NCBI RefSeq assembly: GCF_950295315.1
Contig: NC_080175.1
Coordinates: 67,306,302 to 67,370,301, forward strand
Length of the DNA: 64,000 nucleotides
Reading direction: 5' to 3'
Source of the DNA: Erinaceus europaeus
Lineage: Eukaryota > Chordata > Mammalia > Eulipotyphla > Erinaceidae
Position 1 is the stretch's first letter, and every line of letters starts with the position of its first letter. Shown here piece after piece: positions 49,085 through 60,944 of this stretch. Both the position numbers and the translations under genes were made by a program. The notes beneath the pieces were generated by a model. That model did not search any database. It had not been told where the DNA came from and was given only the letters and a program-made list of their open reading frames with translations.

Positions 49085-50270
49085 CATTTTAACTTAATCT
49101 TTATTTTTCTCACCATTCCTATCACCAAAGGTCTGTGTTCCATCCCCACCCCCATTCTTCTTCTAGCGTTTGCCCTTCTTCCGTAGCCAGTCCACAGGTC
49201 AGGTTGAAAGCTGTCAGGAGCTGTTTGTTGCTGGCTTTGAAAGTGACTGGGATCCATGTGGATTCAGTCAGCTAGGAAGGATCGTCAGTTTCCCCAATGA
49301 ATGGGTACTCACGGGATGCACCACGATAAGGTCGATCCAATGCATCCCACCCCCATAATTAACCACTATAGTTCTCCCACGTCTTAAACATAGGTTTTTT
49401 CACATATGTATACTCAGTTCTCTATATTCCACATATATGTGGTTATCCTTCCCCTTCTTACTTGCTTCACTAAGCATAATCTTCTTTTTCTAGTGGGGTT
49501 TCTTGACATCTGTGCCCCCAACCTCCCAATAATAACCACCACAGTTCTCACAAAGCCTTAGAGACAGTTTGTTTACTCCTGGGCTTTATTGTTGTTGGTT
49601 TGTTAGATTTGTTTGTATTGCAAACTCATGTGTATCAGTTCGCTTGATTCTAAATATGAGTGAAACCAGTTCCATCTATTTGTCCCAAAGGACACACACA
49701 CACATATATTTTGATGCAGAGTAGTATTCCATGAAGTATATATCCCATAACTTCTTTAACCAGTCATCTGTCAGTGGACATTCAGACTACTTCCATTCCT
49801 TGGCTATTGTGAACAATGCAGCTATGAACATATGTTCCTTCTAATTAGTGTTTACATATCCTTTGGACAAATGCCCAAGAGTGAGATTGTCAGACCCTAA
49901 GGTGATTCTATTTGTATTTGCTTGAGGACTGGGTGTCTTTATTATAGCAGGTATGACATCTCTCTGAGGTATCACCAGAAGCATGCCTCTGAGGATCCAC
50001 CTGACCATGAGTCCTACAGGCAACAAGCCTCCCGGCTCACTGACCTGCACACAGAGCCCTTCCTGAGCTGTGCAATTTCCCATTTCTGTCTTTGTTTCTT
50101 ATGCCAGTCCTTGTGCTTTGCTCCACCTGTGATTAATCCACTGCGCTACCGCCTACCTCCCCTGTCCCTGTTCCTTAAGCTCCACGTATAAGTGAGATCA
50201 TCCAGTATTCATCCTTCTCATTTTGGTTTATTTCATTTAACATGATTCCTTCACAGTCCACCCAAGATGA
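49085..50270 (-). mobile_element. old L1, 3' UTR and ORF2 terminus
   Basis: Reverse: taacttaatctttatttttc, agtattccatgaagtatata, gactacttccattccttggc, tgtgaacaatgcagctatga are the usual end of ORF2 in reverse. A Vingi derivative at 49156-49348 and a SINE-A fragment at about 50095-50165 interrupt it. Confidence 0.82.
49156..49348 (-). mobile_element. non-autonomous Vingi derivative (deletion type 1)
   Basis: On the minus strand it starts gggatgcattggatcgacct, includes ccagcaacaaacagctcctg, then joins the Vingi 3' tail (caacctgac...cgctagaagaagaa). Everything between head and tail, including RT, is missing. acccccat flanks it at 49148-49155 and 49349-49356. No coding capacity; mobilisation must come from an autonomous Vingi. 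Confidence 0.85.
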
Positions 50271-50271
50271 G

Positions 50272-50455
50272 GAAGAAGGTAAGAGGCAGACAGAAAGAGA
50301 TATTCAAGAGGGCAGGGAAAGGCAGAAAGGAGAAACTTGCAGCCCTGCTCTACCACTTGTGAAGCTTCTCCCCTGCAGGCAGGAACAGGAGACCTAAACC
50401 CAGGCTCTGTGCATGGTAAGGTACAAGCTATACTGAGTGACCACCACCCAGCCCC
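50272..50455 (-). mobile_element. SINE-B
   Basis: gaggcagacagaaagagata, cagccctgctctaccacttg, gaagcttctcccctgcaggc, ccaccacccagcccc. Confidence 0.85.
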
Positions 50456-50459
50456 AGTG

Positions 50460-50880
50460 AGAACACTCCTATGAATCTTTGCACTGGAACTGTGTCAGCC
50501 TTGAAGGGCCTAGTAGGCTATCTCCGGAAAGATTAGCAACTATCTGAAGGACGTGCATATTTCCCCAGAATGAGTCAAAGCATAGGCGTATCTGTCACAC
50601 CTTCCTTCCCTTCAGTATCCTGTGGGTATCCTCTCCAGTGTGTGGGGCTCTGGAGTGAGTCACTTTTTCCAAGGTCTGCCCAAACCTTCAGCGATTTATG
50701 AGTCAAAGAAGCTGAAGAAGCCCAGAGAGAAGTTTAGAGCTTTAAGCATTTTAGGCAAGAATGTGTAATGTCCATCATGACTGGGGCTTTAGGACTCCAT
50801 GGACTCTGCATTCTTACTCTAGCTAATTACTCCCTTTTAAGGCCTCAGTAATTTCAATTTAAATCTGATTTTGTCTTTTT
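50460..50880. other. intergenic, nothing recognised
   Basis: Unique-looking sequence. Confidence 0.5.
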
Positions 50881-50884
50881 TTAA

Positions 50885-51092
50885 AGCTAATTATTTAATT
50901 TGATAGGACAGAGAGAAATTGAGAGGGAGGGGGTATAGAGAAGGAGGGAGAGAGACAGAGAAACACCTAAAGCCCTGCTTTGCCACTTATGAAGCCTTCT
51001 CCCCGCAGATGGGGATTGGGGGCTTGAACTCAGGTCCTTATGCACTATGGTGTGTGTACTTAACCAGGTGCATCACTGCCTGCCCCCCCCAA
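50885..51092 (-). mobile_element. SINE-B
   Basis: taattatttaatttgatagg, gagacagagaaacacctaaa, gaagccttctccccgcagat, catcactgcctgcccccccc. Confidence 0.88.
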
Positions 51093-51094
51093 CA

Positions 51095-51590
51095 ATATAA
51101 ATCTGTAAGGGGAAAAATAAGTATTCATTTTATATTTGGTATGTTTGTGTGGTCACAAGAGCTGGAGCCTGTATTTTTGTTTCTTTCCTTTTGTCAACTG
51201 AGTAACCTTTTGCTTGTCCATGCATGTTGTCAATGTTGTTTACCTTAGATACTTAGATCAGACTTGTTTGTGTCTCTATCCCTTTGCCTCGCTCTAGGCA
51301 AGAAGAGAGATCAAAGCTCCCGGCATTTTTCAAGGATGACCTCTCCTTTGTTCTCAACACTCCTCACATCTCTTGTTTGTGGAAGCTTCTGCAAAGACAG
51401 GGCTGTCATCTGTTCTATAAATCTGCTTCTCATAACTAATACCCTCAATGCCCATTCAGCATCCCAGAAGAAGCAATTTACCAATGCAGACAGAGTTCTT
51501 GACTTTATGACAGAGTCTTTCAAATAAAAGGGTTTAGACATGGCTAGCAAAAAAAAGAGCTGTAGAATTAAAAAAGTTTTAAAAAGTCAC
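51095..51590. other. intergenic, nothing recognised
   Basis: An 87-codon frame (51264-51527) has no recognisable domain or splice context. Confidence 0.45.
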
Positions 51591-51594
51591 TTTC

Positions 51595-51745
51595 AGGAGG
51601 GGAGATAGCATAATGGTTATTATGCAAACAGACTCTCATGCCTGAGGCTTCAAAGTCCCAGGTTCAATCCCCCACACCACCATAAGCCAGAGCTGAACAG
51701 TGCTCTGGTTAAAAAATAAAAAATAATAATAATAATAAATTTTTA
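51595..51745 (+). mobile_element. SINE-D
   Basis: aggggagatagcataatggt head, ggttcaatcccccacaccac, gctgaacagtgctctggtta, A/T tail. Confidence 0.9.
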
Positions 51746-51749
51746 AAGT

Positions 51750-52110
51750 CACTTTTAATTGATAAAATGGATATAAAACAATGAAAAAACTCCTTTACAA
51801 AAATAGTTTGATTTTGAAATAGCCAAATGGCTTCATATATTTTGTTTTCAGTCTTAAGTGGCATGAATTTCCTTATCAAGTCAGACATTCTCTTCAGGTT
51901 GAAAGAGGAAATAAAGTAACTGGTGATAATATTATTTTACTTAATTCATTAATTTACTATCAGTTGGGAATGCAAAATGTCCACAAAGGACAAGGTGCAG
52001 TAAACTGGGGAACAAAACTCCAATTGAAAATTTGAGGATACAGAAGATAAGCACCACAAAGAAATTTAAACCGGCTCAATACTTAGCAGCCTAAGGACAG
52101 AAAAGCAAGT
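51750..52110. other. intergenic, nothing recognised
   Basis: A/T-rich sequence. Confidence 0.5.
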
Positions 52111-52114
52111 CATT

Positions 52115-52330
52115 TGGTGCCAGGTGGTGGCGCACCTGGTTAAGCGTTCACATTCCAGTACACAAGGACCCAGGTTCAAGCTGCTGGTCTCCACCTGCAG
52201 AGTGGGGGAAAGCTTCATGAGTGGTGAAGCAGAGCTGCAGATGTCTCTCTGTCTCTTTCCCTCTCAATATCTCCCTTCCTTCTCAAATTCTTTCTGTGTC
52301 TATCTAACAAATAAATAAATACTTTTAAAA
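52115..52330 (+). mobile_element. SINE-B
   Basis: ggtgccaggtggtggcgcac head, ggttcaagctgctggtctcc, CT body, (AATA) tail. Confidence 0.9.
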
Positions 52331-52334
52331 AGAA

Positions 52335-54935
52335 AGGCAGGTCTATGCAGCTATTAAGAACAATGAACCTGGGAGTCAGGCAGTAGCGCAGCGGGTTACG
52401 TACATACGGCGCAAAGTGCAAGGACCATCGTAAGGATCCCCGTTCGAGCCCCCAGCTCCCCACCTGCAGGGGACTCGCTTCACAGGTGGTGAAGCAGGTC
52501 TGCAGGTGTCTTTCTCTCCCCCTCAGTGTTCTCCTCCTCTCTCCATTTCTTTCTGTCCTATCCAACAACGTCAACATCAATATCAACAACAATAATAACT
52601 ACAACAATAAAACAAGGGCAACAAAATGGAATAAATAAATAAATACTTAGAAAATGAAACAAACAAACAAACAAAAAGAACAATGAATCTACCTTCTCTG
52701 CCCCATCTTGGACGGAGCTAGAAGGAATTATGTTAAGTGAGCTAAGTCAGAAAGATAAAGATGAGTATGGGGTGACCCCACTCATCAACAGAAGTTGAGA
52801 AAGAAGAACAGGAAGGGAAACTGAAAGCAGGATTTGACTGAATCTGGAGTAGGGCATCAAAATAAAAACCCTGGGATGAGGGTGAGTGTAGATGTTTGGC
52901 TTCCCAGGGCAGTGGCAGGGAGGGGGGAGATGAGATAGGACACAGTCTTTTGGTGGAGGGAATGGTGTTTATGTATACTCCTATTAATTTGTAGTCATAT
53001 AAATCACTATTTAATTAATATGAGAGGGGGAAAAATTGATTGTATGTCTCAAACTTTTTAAAGCACAGACTGAGTCTTTTTAATACATAGGCTGAGTCTT
53101 TGATATGTTGACTCTGTTAAAAGCCTAGACCAGGGAGAACAGAAGCACCCAGTGGCACAGCTATATACAAATAATGTCAAAGGACATAAATTATGGTGAT
53201 GTTGTGTATGATACAGAAAATCCTAACAAAGGGATTTTTCAAAGTTAACCCAGTTGCCAAATAATGTAATTATGGCAATAACTATCAATTGTCTTCTTAA
53301 ATCCTAAGACATCAGGAACCTTCCACTTTCTCTAGAAAGCCTATATTTCCCCCAGTCCTGGAACCTCTAGGGTGGGGCATACTCTCCTGCATGCTTCTCT
53401 CAATTCATACCAAATGATATTGCATCCACTGATCCCAACCTAATCAACATGAATACCACCTCAGCATGCTTCACTTCAGACTGTGTCCAGAGACATCAGG
53501 TATGGAATGTAAACCCTTCCCCCTCATTACTCGGATGAGACCTTTCCTTTCATAGGATTCTCTAATTCCATTCTAGGAGGTTCACTTCCTAACAAAGTCC
53601 CAAAACCTAGATATAGACCAGGCCCAGTGAGATAGAGCATATGTTCACATGTATCCATAAATTAGGGCAAAACATATACCTGAAAGCAAAAGTACACAAT
53701 AGTCTGCAGTGAGTCAGTATAAAGTTCATAATGAAATAGTATCTAATTAGACTTAGATACCCTCCTCACCCACTTCATATTACAGTTCTCTCACTCACTC
53801 CAAAGCTAACCTTGGCAAAGCAAGGACTGCAAAAACTGAATAAGGGCAAGAGACTGGCATACTTTAATGATGACTCTTTAGTCACCATCATCAGGCCACC
53901 CCATCAGCTATTCAGGGAGTCCTGAGATTCCCAAACAGACATGATGGCCTTAGACCTCAAATAAATCCCTCTCTCCTTTGTTACCAGTCATCTCTATCAG
54001 GAACAACACAATAGACCCTTTTGTGGGCCCCCATAGGACCTTGCCCTCAACTTGGATCAACAACGGTAGAGAATGTTCCATTCTCCGAAGGGAGGATGAA
54101 CAACATACTCTACGCTACACCTGAGGAAGATGGGTCTATATTAGGGCAGCATGGAATGTTCCTACTCATGACCACAGAATGTGAGCTCAGATCTACAGGG
54201 TCACATAGGCTCCTAAGCTGAATATGGGTCCCAGACCAAATCAAATAGATGGGGTTTATAGTTAACAATATTTATTCACCTTTCCCATATCAGGGAACTA
54301 CTTTCTTCCCTGACCCAGCTTTCTGGTCCTTCTGTTAGCCATGACATCATTTCCTCAGACAATAACTTGGATCCACCTGCATATCAGATTTCTCACTTGG
54401 CGGGGGGGTACCACTAGTCTAGCCACAGGCCCTTTGGAATATAACTAAAATATGTCTACTAGCTATCTACAAAATGGAGGGCCCCCCAACTCTTCATCTG
54501 CACTGTTCCAGCCTTTATGTTCATGGTTGTTCAACAATTTTTCTGGCTTTGTATGTTAACTCTCTTTTCAGCCACCAGGTTCCAGATGCTAGCATGATGC
54601 CGACCAGACTTACCTAGACAGACAACCCTACCAATGTGTCCTGGAACTCTGATTCCCCAGAGCTCCAACCTACTAGGGAAAGAGAGAGGCATACTGGGAG
54701 TGTGAATCGACTTGTCAATGCCCATGTTCAGCCGGGAAGCCAGACCTTCCACCTTCTGCATCCCACAATGACCTTGGGTCCATACTCCCAGAGGGTTAAA
54801 GAATAGGAAAGCTATCAAGGGAGGGGATAGGATACAGAGATCTGGTGGTGGGAATTGTGTGGAGTTGTACTCTTCTTATCCTATGGCTTTGTCAATGTTT
54901 TCTTTTTATAAATATAATTAATAATAATAATAAAA
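52335..54935 (+). mobile_element. L1, ORF2 terminus plus ~2-kb 3' UTR
   Basis: Starts in the last codons of ORF2 (tatgcagctattaagaacaa), is split by the SINE-A at 52371-52675, resumes tggacggagctagaaggaat, and runs through gggtgaccccactcatcaac, ctggtccttctgttagccat and gtggtgggaattgtgtggag to the terminus near 54935. The same order on the other strand at 28370-29872 shows that the whole is one element family, not a chance junction. No open frame in the UTR. Confidence 0.88.
52371..52675 (+). mobile_element. SINE-A with TSD inside L1
   Basis: aagaacaatgaa at 52356-52367 and 52676-52687. Complete gggagtcaggcagtagcgca head to an (AAAC)n tail at 52656-52676. Confidence 0.93.
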
Positions 54936-55023
54936 AGAAAACAAAATTGAAAAAAAAAAAGAAAGGAAAGTCATTTCACCATTTAGGGTCTTTGCCGTTT
55001 TTAACTATAAACCAAAATGCCAA

Positions 55024-55228
55024 TGGGATTGGCAGTGGCACACCTGGTTAAGCACACACATTACAGTGCACAAGGATGCAGGTTCAAGCCCCTGGTCCCC
55101 ACCTGCAGGGAAAAAGATTCATGAGTGGTAAAGCAAGGCTTCAGGTGTCTCTCTGTCTCTCTCTTTCTCTGTCTCCTCTCCTCTCAATTTCTTTGTGTCT
55201 CTATCCAAAAATAAGTAAATAAATAAGT
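55024..55228 (+). mobile_element. SINE-B
   Basis: gggattggcagtggcacacc head, ggttcaagcccctggtcccc, CT body, (AATA)/(AAGT) tail; its tail is the target of the Vingi derivative that follows. Confidence 0.9.
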
Positions 55229-55239
55229 AATACATTAAT

Positions 55240-55435
55240 TCTTCTTCTTCTTCTAGTGTTTGTCCTTCTTCCATAGCCAGTCAACAGCGTCAGGTTGAGC
55301 CTGATGTCTGTTTGTTGCTGGCTTTGAAAGTGACTGGGATCCATGTGGATTCAGTCGGCTAGGAAGGATCGTCAGTTTCCCCAATAAATGGGTACTCACG
55401 GGATGCACCACGAGAAGGTCGATCCAATGCATCCC
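55240..55435 (-). mobile_element. non-autonomous Vingi derivative (deletion type 2)
   Basis: Same 5' head as the 49.2-kb copy (gggatgcattggatcgacct on the minus strand), but the join to the tail is different: ccagcaacaaacag is followed directly by acatcaggctcaacctgac. aatacattaat flanks it at 55229-55239 and 55436-55446. Confidence 0.87.
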
Positions 55436-55539
55436 AATACATTAATAAAAATAAATAACACCAAAAACAAGTGCAAGATTCTTTCAGCTCTAAAATTCTG
55501 GATTTAAAAGAAACACGTGACCTTGTTAAAAATGAAGTA

Positions 55540-55688
55540 CAGGTCAAGGTGGTGGCACAGTGGGTAAAATGCTGCACTCTCTAGAACCCTGAGGTCCAGC
55601 CCTGGTGTTATATTTGCCTGAGTGACACTCTGGTTCTCTCTTTCATCCTCACTTCTCTATCATAAATCAATACATCTTAAAAACAAAG
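55540..55688 (+). mobile_element. SINE-C
   Basis: ggtcaaggtggtggcacagt head, gagtgacactctggttctct, A-rich end. Confidence 0.85.
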
Positions 55689-55717
55689 AACTAAGAACAA
55701 AAAATAATGAATTAAAA

Positions 55718-55938
55718 GTACAGAGACCCTAAGCTGGTATAAGGGTCCCATTGAGCCCCCGGCTCCCCACCTGCAAGGGAGTAGCTGCACAGGTGGTGAA
55801 GCAGGTCTGCAGGTGTCTTTCCCCCTCTTTGTCTCCCCCTTCTCTCTCCATTTCTCTCTGTCCTATCCAACAACAACAATAATAATAATAACTCCAGCAA
55901 TAAAAAAACAAAGGCAACAAAAATAAATAAATAAATAA
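55718..55938 (+). mobile_element. SINE-A, 5'-truncated
   Basis: Begins near the B box (cattgagcccccggctcccc), has gcacaggtggtgaagcaggt, CT body and (AATA) tail. Confidence 0.88.
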
Positions 55939-55939
55939 A

Positions 55940-56595
55940 TAATTTAAAAAATAAGTGCAGAAATCCTAACATGCTCTTTTTGACAAATATTATGAGAGAC
56001 GTTTACAGTTGGATTCTGACAGCAGGGTAAGTAAGTGCACACTGTGACAGACATGGTCCATCAGAAGGGGGAAATGGGGAGCCTGGCTGGAAAAGGCAGA
56101 ACATTTGAATAAATGAATTGGGCAGGAAGGAGCAAGACCAGAGCCCTCTGGAGTGAGACTGGGCCAAGTGAGTGGACTGTGAGACACGTATCAATCCATC
56201 AACAAGGATTTTACTCTACTCAGATTACTTTATTTAAAGGATTCTTAAAGGGGCAAGCGGGGGTGGGGTGGGGGAGGCTTGCCTGTGATAACATGGCAGG
56301 GGATCCTAAGCCAGGCTAAGTATAGTCAATTGTGAAAATATCCTATCACCCCGCTCTACAGGACGAGAGGAGGGAGGGCATCTGTGAGCAGAAAATGCCT
56401 GGAAAATATTTGAAGAATGTTTTGAGGTTCAGCTTCAAACAGTAGGTCCTGGCTGGCTGGGATCATTAAAAAAAAAAATCAGCAGTTCCAGGAAACCAGG
56501 CAAAGGAGACCAACGTGCTCCAAATCATGAAGAGCCTTCAGACACTGGCAAGACAGGAAAAACTCTCTGGGAGAGGAGAAAAAAGAGAGAGAGAA
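55940..56595. other. intergenic, nothing recognised
   Basis: Unique-looking, with a G-rich stretch at 56250-56278. Confidence 0.5.
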
Positions 56596-56599
56596 AAGA

Positions 56600-56755
56600 G
56601 AAAACTGTGCCAAGGAGACAGCATGATGGCTATTCAAAAGGCCTTCCTACCTGAGGCTCTGAGGAGGCAGGTTCAGTCCCCAGTACCACCACTGGCCAGA
56701 ACTGAGAAGGGCCCTGGAGAAATAATGATGATGGTGGCGATGATGATGATGATGA
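56600..56755 (+). mobile_element. SINE-D with (GAT)n tail
   Basis: gccaaggagacagcatgatg head, ggttcagtccccagtaccac, then a GAT/GATG array (56725-56757). Confidence 0.88.
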
Positions 56756-56777
56756 TGACACCGACTACTATGATGAT

Positions 56778-56902
56778 AGGGATGGGGAGACAGCATAATG
56801 GTTCTGTAAAAGGCTTTCCTGCCTGAGGCACTGAAGCCTCAGTTTCAGTCCCCAGCACCACCATCAGCCAGAGCTGAGCAGGACTCTGGTTAAAAAATAA
56901 AA
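56778..56902 (+). mobile_element. SINE-D
   Basis: ggggagacagcataatggtt head, tttcagtccccagcaccacc, gctgagcaggactctggtta. Confidence 0.9.
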
Positions 56903-56908
56903 GGGGAG

Positions 56909-57208
56909 AGGGAGTCGGGCGGTGGCGCAGTGGGTTAAGCGCACGTGGCACAAATCGCCAGGACCTGCGTAAGGATCCCAGTTCTAGCCCCCCGCTCCCC
57001 ACCTGCAGGGGAGTCACTTCACAAGCGGTGAAGCAGGTCTGCAGGTGTCTGTCTTTCTCTCCTCCTCTCTGTCTTCCCCTCCTCTCTCCATTTCTCTCTG
57101 TCCTATCCAACAACAACGACATTAATAACCACAACAATGTTAAACAACAAGGGCAACAAAAAGGAAAATAAATAAATAAATAAATTTTAAAAATAAATAA
57201 ATAAATAA
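56909..57208 (+). mobile_element. SINE-A
   Basis: gggagtcgggcggtggcgca head, complete body, (AATA)n tail to 57208. Confidence 0.93.
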
Positions 57209-57214
57209 AAGGGG

Positions 57215-57556
57215 AGGAGGCCAGGAGGTAGCGCAGTGGGTTAAGCACACATGGTGCCAAGCACAAGGACCGGCACAGGGATCCTGATTCGAACCCCAGG
57301 TTCCCCACCTGCAAGAGGGTAGCTTCAAAAGTGGTAAAACAGGTCTGCAGGTGTCTGTCTTTCTCTCCCCCTCTCTGTCTTCCCTTCCTTTCCATTTCTC
57401 TCTGTCCTGTCCAGCAACAACAGCAGTGGCAGCAGTAAAAATAACAACAAGGGCAACAACAACAACAAAAATGGGGAAAATGGCCTCCAGGAGCAGTGGA
57501 TTCGTAGTGCAGGTACTGAGCCCCAGCAATAACACTGGAGGCAATAAATAATAAAG
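57215..57556 (+). mobile_element. SINE-A'
   Basis: gaggccaggaggtagcgcag head, CAA-rich part, tccaggagcagtggattcgt block, gaggcaataaataataaa end. Confidence 0.93.
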
Positions 57557-57613
57557 ATGCCTCTCTTGTAGAAATGTTCAAATGTACCCTTGTGACAACA
57601 AAATAAATAAATA

Positions 57614-57950
57614 GGGGGGTTGGGCGGTAGCACAGCGGGTTAAGCACATATGATGTGAAGTGCAAAGACCAGCATAAGGATCTAGGTTAGAGCCCCAGCT
57701 CCCCACCTGCAGGGGAATCTCTTCACAGGCGGTGAAGCAGGTGTCTTTCTCTCCCCCTCTCTGTCTTCCCCTCCTCTCTATTTCTCTCTTTCCTATCCAA
57801 CAACAACAACATCAATAAGATGTTGAGAGAGCAACAAGGGCAACAAAAATGAGGGAAAAATGGCCACCAGGAGCAGTCAATTCACAGTGCCAGCATAGAG
57901 GCCCAGTAATAACCGTGGAGGCAAAATAAATAAATAAATAAATAAATAAA
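57614..57950 (+). mobile_element. SINE-A'
   Basis: gggggttgggcggtagcaca head, shortened CT body, accaggagcagtcaattcac block, gaggcaaaataaataaataa tail. Confidence 0.93.
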
Positions 57951-57952
57951 TA

Positions 57953-58008
<56 letters not shown>

Positions 58009-58010
58009 AA
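57951..58010 (+). repeat. (GAAA)n microsatellite
   Basis: About 14 GAAA units continuing from the preceding SINE tail. Confidence 0.96.
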
Positions 58011-58061
58011 ATGTGGTGTTCTGGAAAGACACACAATTCTTGTACATATTGAAAGCTATGT

Positions 58062-58230
58062 GGTGGTCCGGGAGGTGGCGCAGTGGATAAAGCATTGGAC
58101 TCTCAAGCATGAGGTCCTGAGTTCAATCCCTGGCAGCACATGTACCAGAGTAATATCTGGTTCTTTCTCTCTCCTCCTATCTTTCTCATGAATAAATAAA
58201 TAAAATATTTTTTTTAAAAAAAGACAACAA
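58062..58230 (+). mobile_element. SINE-C
   Basis: gtggtccgggaggtggcgca head, gagttcaatccctggcagca, (AATA) and A/T tail. A short SINE-A tail piece (gacaacaagggcaacaaaag) follows at 58223-58275. Confidence 0.92.
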
Positions 58231-58359
58231 GGGCAACAAAAGGGAAAATAAATAAATAAAATTAAAAAAAAAGAAAGAAAGCTAGGTGACTCCATTCTGT
58301 TGCCCGTTTTGCCTTGTTTTCTAGGAAGCAAGAAATAGTAATGATTTAAATTTATATTT

Positions 58360-58648
58360 TATTGCCACCAAGATTATCATGGTGACTGCATGATGAATCC
58401 ACTGCTCCAAGTGGCTATTTTTTCCTTTCCCCCCACCAACTTTTCTTTGCTATGACAGAAAGAAATTGAAATGGAATGGAGAGATTGATAAGGAGAGAGA
58501 GAGAGAGAGAGAGAGACCTACATACATCATTGACAATGACTGCTTGTGACTTTTCACCCCAGCCGGTGGGGAGTAGGGACTTGAACCAGGGCCCTTGTGC
58601 ATGGTAATGTGTAAATTCAGCTGGGTGTGTCACTGCTTGGCCCCTGGA
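58360..58648 (-). mobile_element. SINE-B with extra 3' block
   Basis: attgccaccaagattatcat, gaatccactgctccaagtgg, (GA)n 58494-58516, ggggagtagggacttgaacc, inverted head. Confidence 0.82.
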
Positions 58649-58649
58649 A

Positions 58650-59819
58650 ATAAAAGTTAGATTCAAGAGTTACACTTAAATATCTTAACCCTGATTATTG
58701 TTATTTTTTAAACCTTCTTACTTGGTCTTCTGCCCCTTAACGACTTTTTATATTTATGTCTTTCACTGAATTGTCACCTCACCCACTCATTTATTTTGCC
58801 AGGTATTTCTTGAGCACTTGCTCTTCACTAAGCAAGTGGAATGAGGCCTGGCTGATAGGACACTGCCTTTCTGTCATGCTGTCTCTGAGTCCTGGGCTTG
58901 GTGTGGATGTCTGAGCTACAGTTCAAGCGTTTTCCAGATGAATCAGGCTTCTGGGCCACAGCACTGGTTTTCCTTACAGCTTGTCCCTCCTACATCTTTG
59001 CTCAGAGTGGATTACCCCCATCACCACCGGTCCCACCCCACCCCCAGGCTGTTGGTCCCACAGCTGCAGACATTCCGGCTCCAGGAAGCCTTAAAGGTCA
59101 GAGCTCCAAAGCACACAGAGGTCATGGAGTCAGGGGACATCTTAGTGGGAGGTGGGGTGGGGGCATTCTGGCTTCTGAGATGGATGGATGGTGTCACTTG
59201 TGGTATAAATTAGTGTGAGTTCACTAAGCTCCGACCTGGGTGGGACCCGACAGGTGAGTTCTGGAATAATGTTTGCTGTTTGGGAGGAAAACCAGTAGGT
59301 CAGTAGCGGTGAGCTTCCTCTCTCCTCTTCTAGCTCTCCCTGATCTCAGACGCCCAAAGTTTGAACTTTGTGGGGTACAAAGGAGAGAGTAGGAACTGAA
59401 AAATACAGTTTCTCCATCTGCATCATAAAGGAAATCTCTATCCCCTTCTAGCACAATTGTCTGCTGATTTATGACTCTCCACGCTACCTCCCCCCAGCCT
59501 TGGAGCTCCAGTCATCCACACAGACAGCCACCACTATTTTAATTTTGATTCTTCAAACATTTATCTTCTTCAAACATATCAGAAATGCAGACAGGCACAC
59601 GCAAGGCACAGGACAATGACAACAGCTTGAGGGCTCCTTGAGGACTGAGTTTCCATTTGCTGATTGCTTGTCAGGACAGATCTTTTTGTGACATCTTCAG
59701 GCCCAGAGTTCTAATATATCTGTGATTCCATATTCCTATGTGGCTGAGCAAAGTGCAGTGTGATGGATTCAAATAGATTTTAATTGATGAAATAATTGAT
59801 GAGCATTTCCATATATATG

Positions 59820-59863
<44 letters not shown>

Positions 59864-60160
59864 TACATATACGCACAGATCTCTGGGAATATCTGTGACA
59901 CAAATGTAGAGAGAAATCACAATTGTTGCCACAGTTGTAAAGAAGTTATAATGTATGAGACGTCACAAAAAATGTAGCCAATATTGTGTACAAATCATTT
60001 TGAACAGATTTGGTGATATTTAAGATAAAACTAGATAAAGCCCAGAAGCTGCTCACAATGAAATAGCAATATTAATTACACCACTATGCTAAAGGCTAAG
60101 TACACAAAAAGATAACAAAAGCCCTAGCATTTTATAGTCCTGTGATCTGATAAAAAATAT
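58650..60160. other. intergenic, unique sequence
   Basis: (CA)n at 59827-59863. 59056-59104 has exon-like splice edges (cccccag before, gtcaga after), but I know no product and do not call it. 58898-59218 is open but unrecognised. Confidence 0.45.
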
Positions 60161-60164
60161 GCAT

Positions 60165-60235
60165 ATTAATTTATTCTACAAATAATTATTGAAGACTTGC
60201 TGTGGGGAAGCACAGTTACAGGCACTTTGAAGACA
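60165..60235 (-). mobile_element. L2/MIR 3'-end fragment
   Basis: aataattattgaagacttgc then acagttacaggcacttt follows the reverse of the ancient L2/MIR3 terminus. Confidence 0.55.
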
Positions 60236-60289
60236 CCTTTTTTTCCCTTTCTTTTTTTTTTAAAGGAGTGATTTCAGTATTTTTAAAAA

Positions 60290-60564
60290 TATTTTATTTT
60301 ATTTATTTATTCCTTTTTGTTGCCCTTGTTGTTTTATTGTTGTAGTTATTATTGTTGTTGTCATTGTTGGATAGGACAGAGAGAAATGGAGAGAGGAGGG
60401 GAAGACAGAGAGGAGGAGAGAAAGACAGACACCTGCAGACCTGCTTCACCGCTTGTGAAGTGACTCCCCTGCAGGTGGGGAGCCGGGGTTCGAACTGGGA
60501 TCCTTACGCCGATCCTTGTGCTTTGCGCCACCTGCGCTTAACCCACTGCGCTACAGCCCGACTC
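60290..60564 (-). mobile_element. SINE-A, full length
   Basis: (ATTT)n, ctttttgttgcccttgttgt, purine body, gccggggttcgaactgggat, cactgcgctacagcccgact. Confidence 0.93.
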
Positions 60565-60599
60565 TCTTTTTCCCTCTTTCTTTTTAAAAAAATGTATTT

Positions 60600-60808
60600 A
60601 TGTGTTTCCTAATATTTTATTTATTTATGTATTGGATAGAGACAGAGAGAAATTGAGAGGGGAGGAAGAGATAGAGAAGGAGAGAGACAGAAAGACAACA
60701 GCAGCCCTGCTTCACCACTCATGAAGCTTTCCCCCTAGAGGTGGGGACTAGGTCTTTGTACTCTGTGATGTGTGAGCTTAATTAATTAGGTGCACCACCG
60801 CCTGGCCC
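60600..60808 (-). mobile_element. SINE-B
   Basis: tatttatttatgtattggat, gacagaaagacaacagcagc, gaagctttccccctagaggt, caccaccgcctggccc. Confidence 0.9.
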
Positions 60809-60944
60809 TAGGACTCAATGCTGCTGACTCCTCCCATGAAGCACATCAGTGATCTGAGGGGGACACTGATTTCAAACTTGATTGGATTCAAAACTTGCCA
60901 TTTGTATAGCTTCATGGGTTTTAACAGATCCTAGTGGGCATTTT

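Noticed and set aside
56673..57665. 330-codon minus-strand open frame
   Set aside because: It runs across four back-to-back SINEs; the peptide shows the same SINE-derived phrases (RTERNGERRGRQRG, DRHLQTCFT) seen at many other SINEs in the window.
59056..59104. 49-bp exon-like segment between cccccag and gtcaga
   Set aside because: Splice edges alone are weak evidence; no product recognised and no second exon to pair with.
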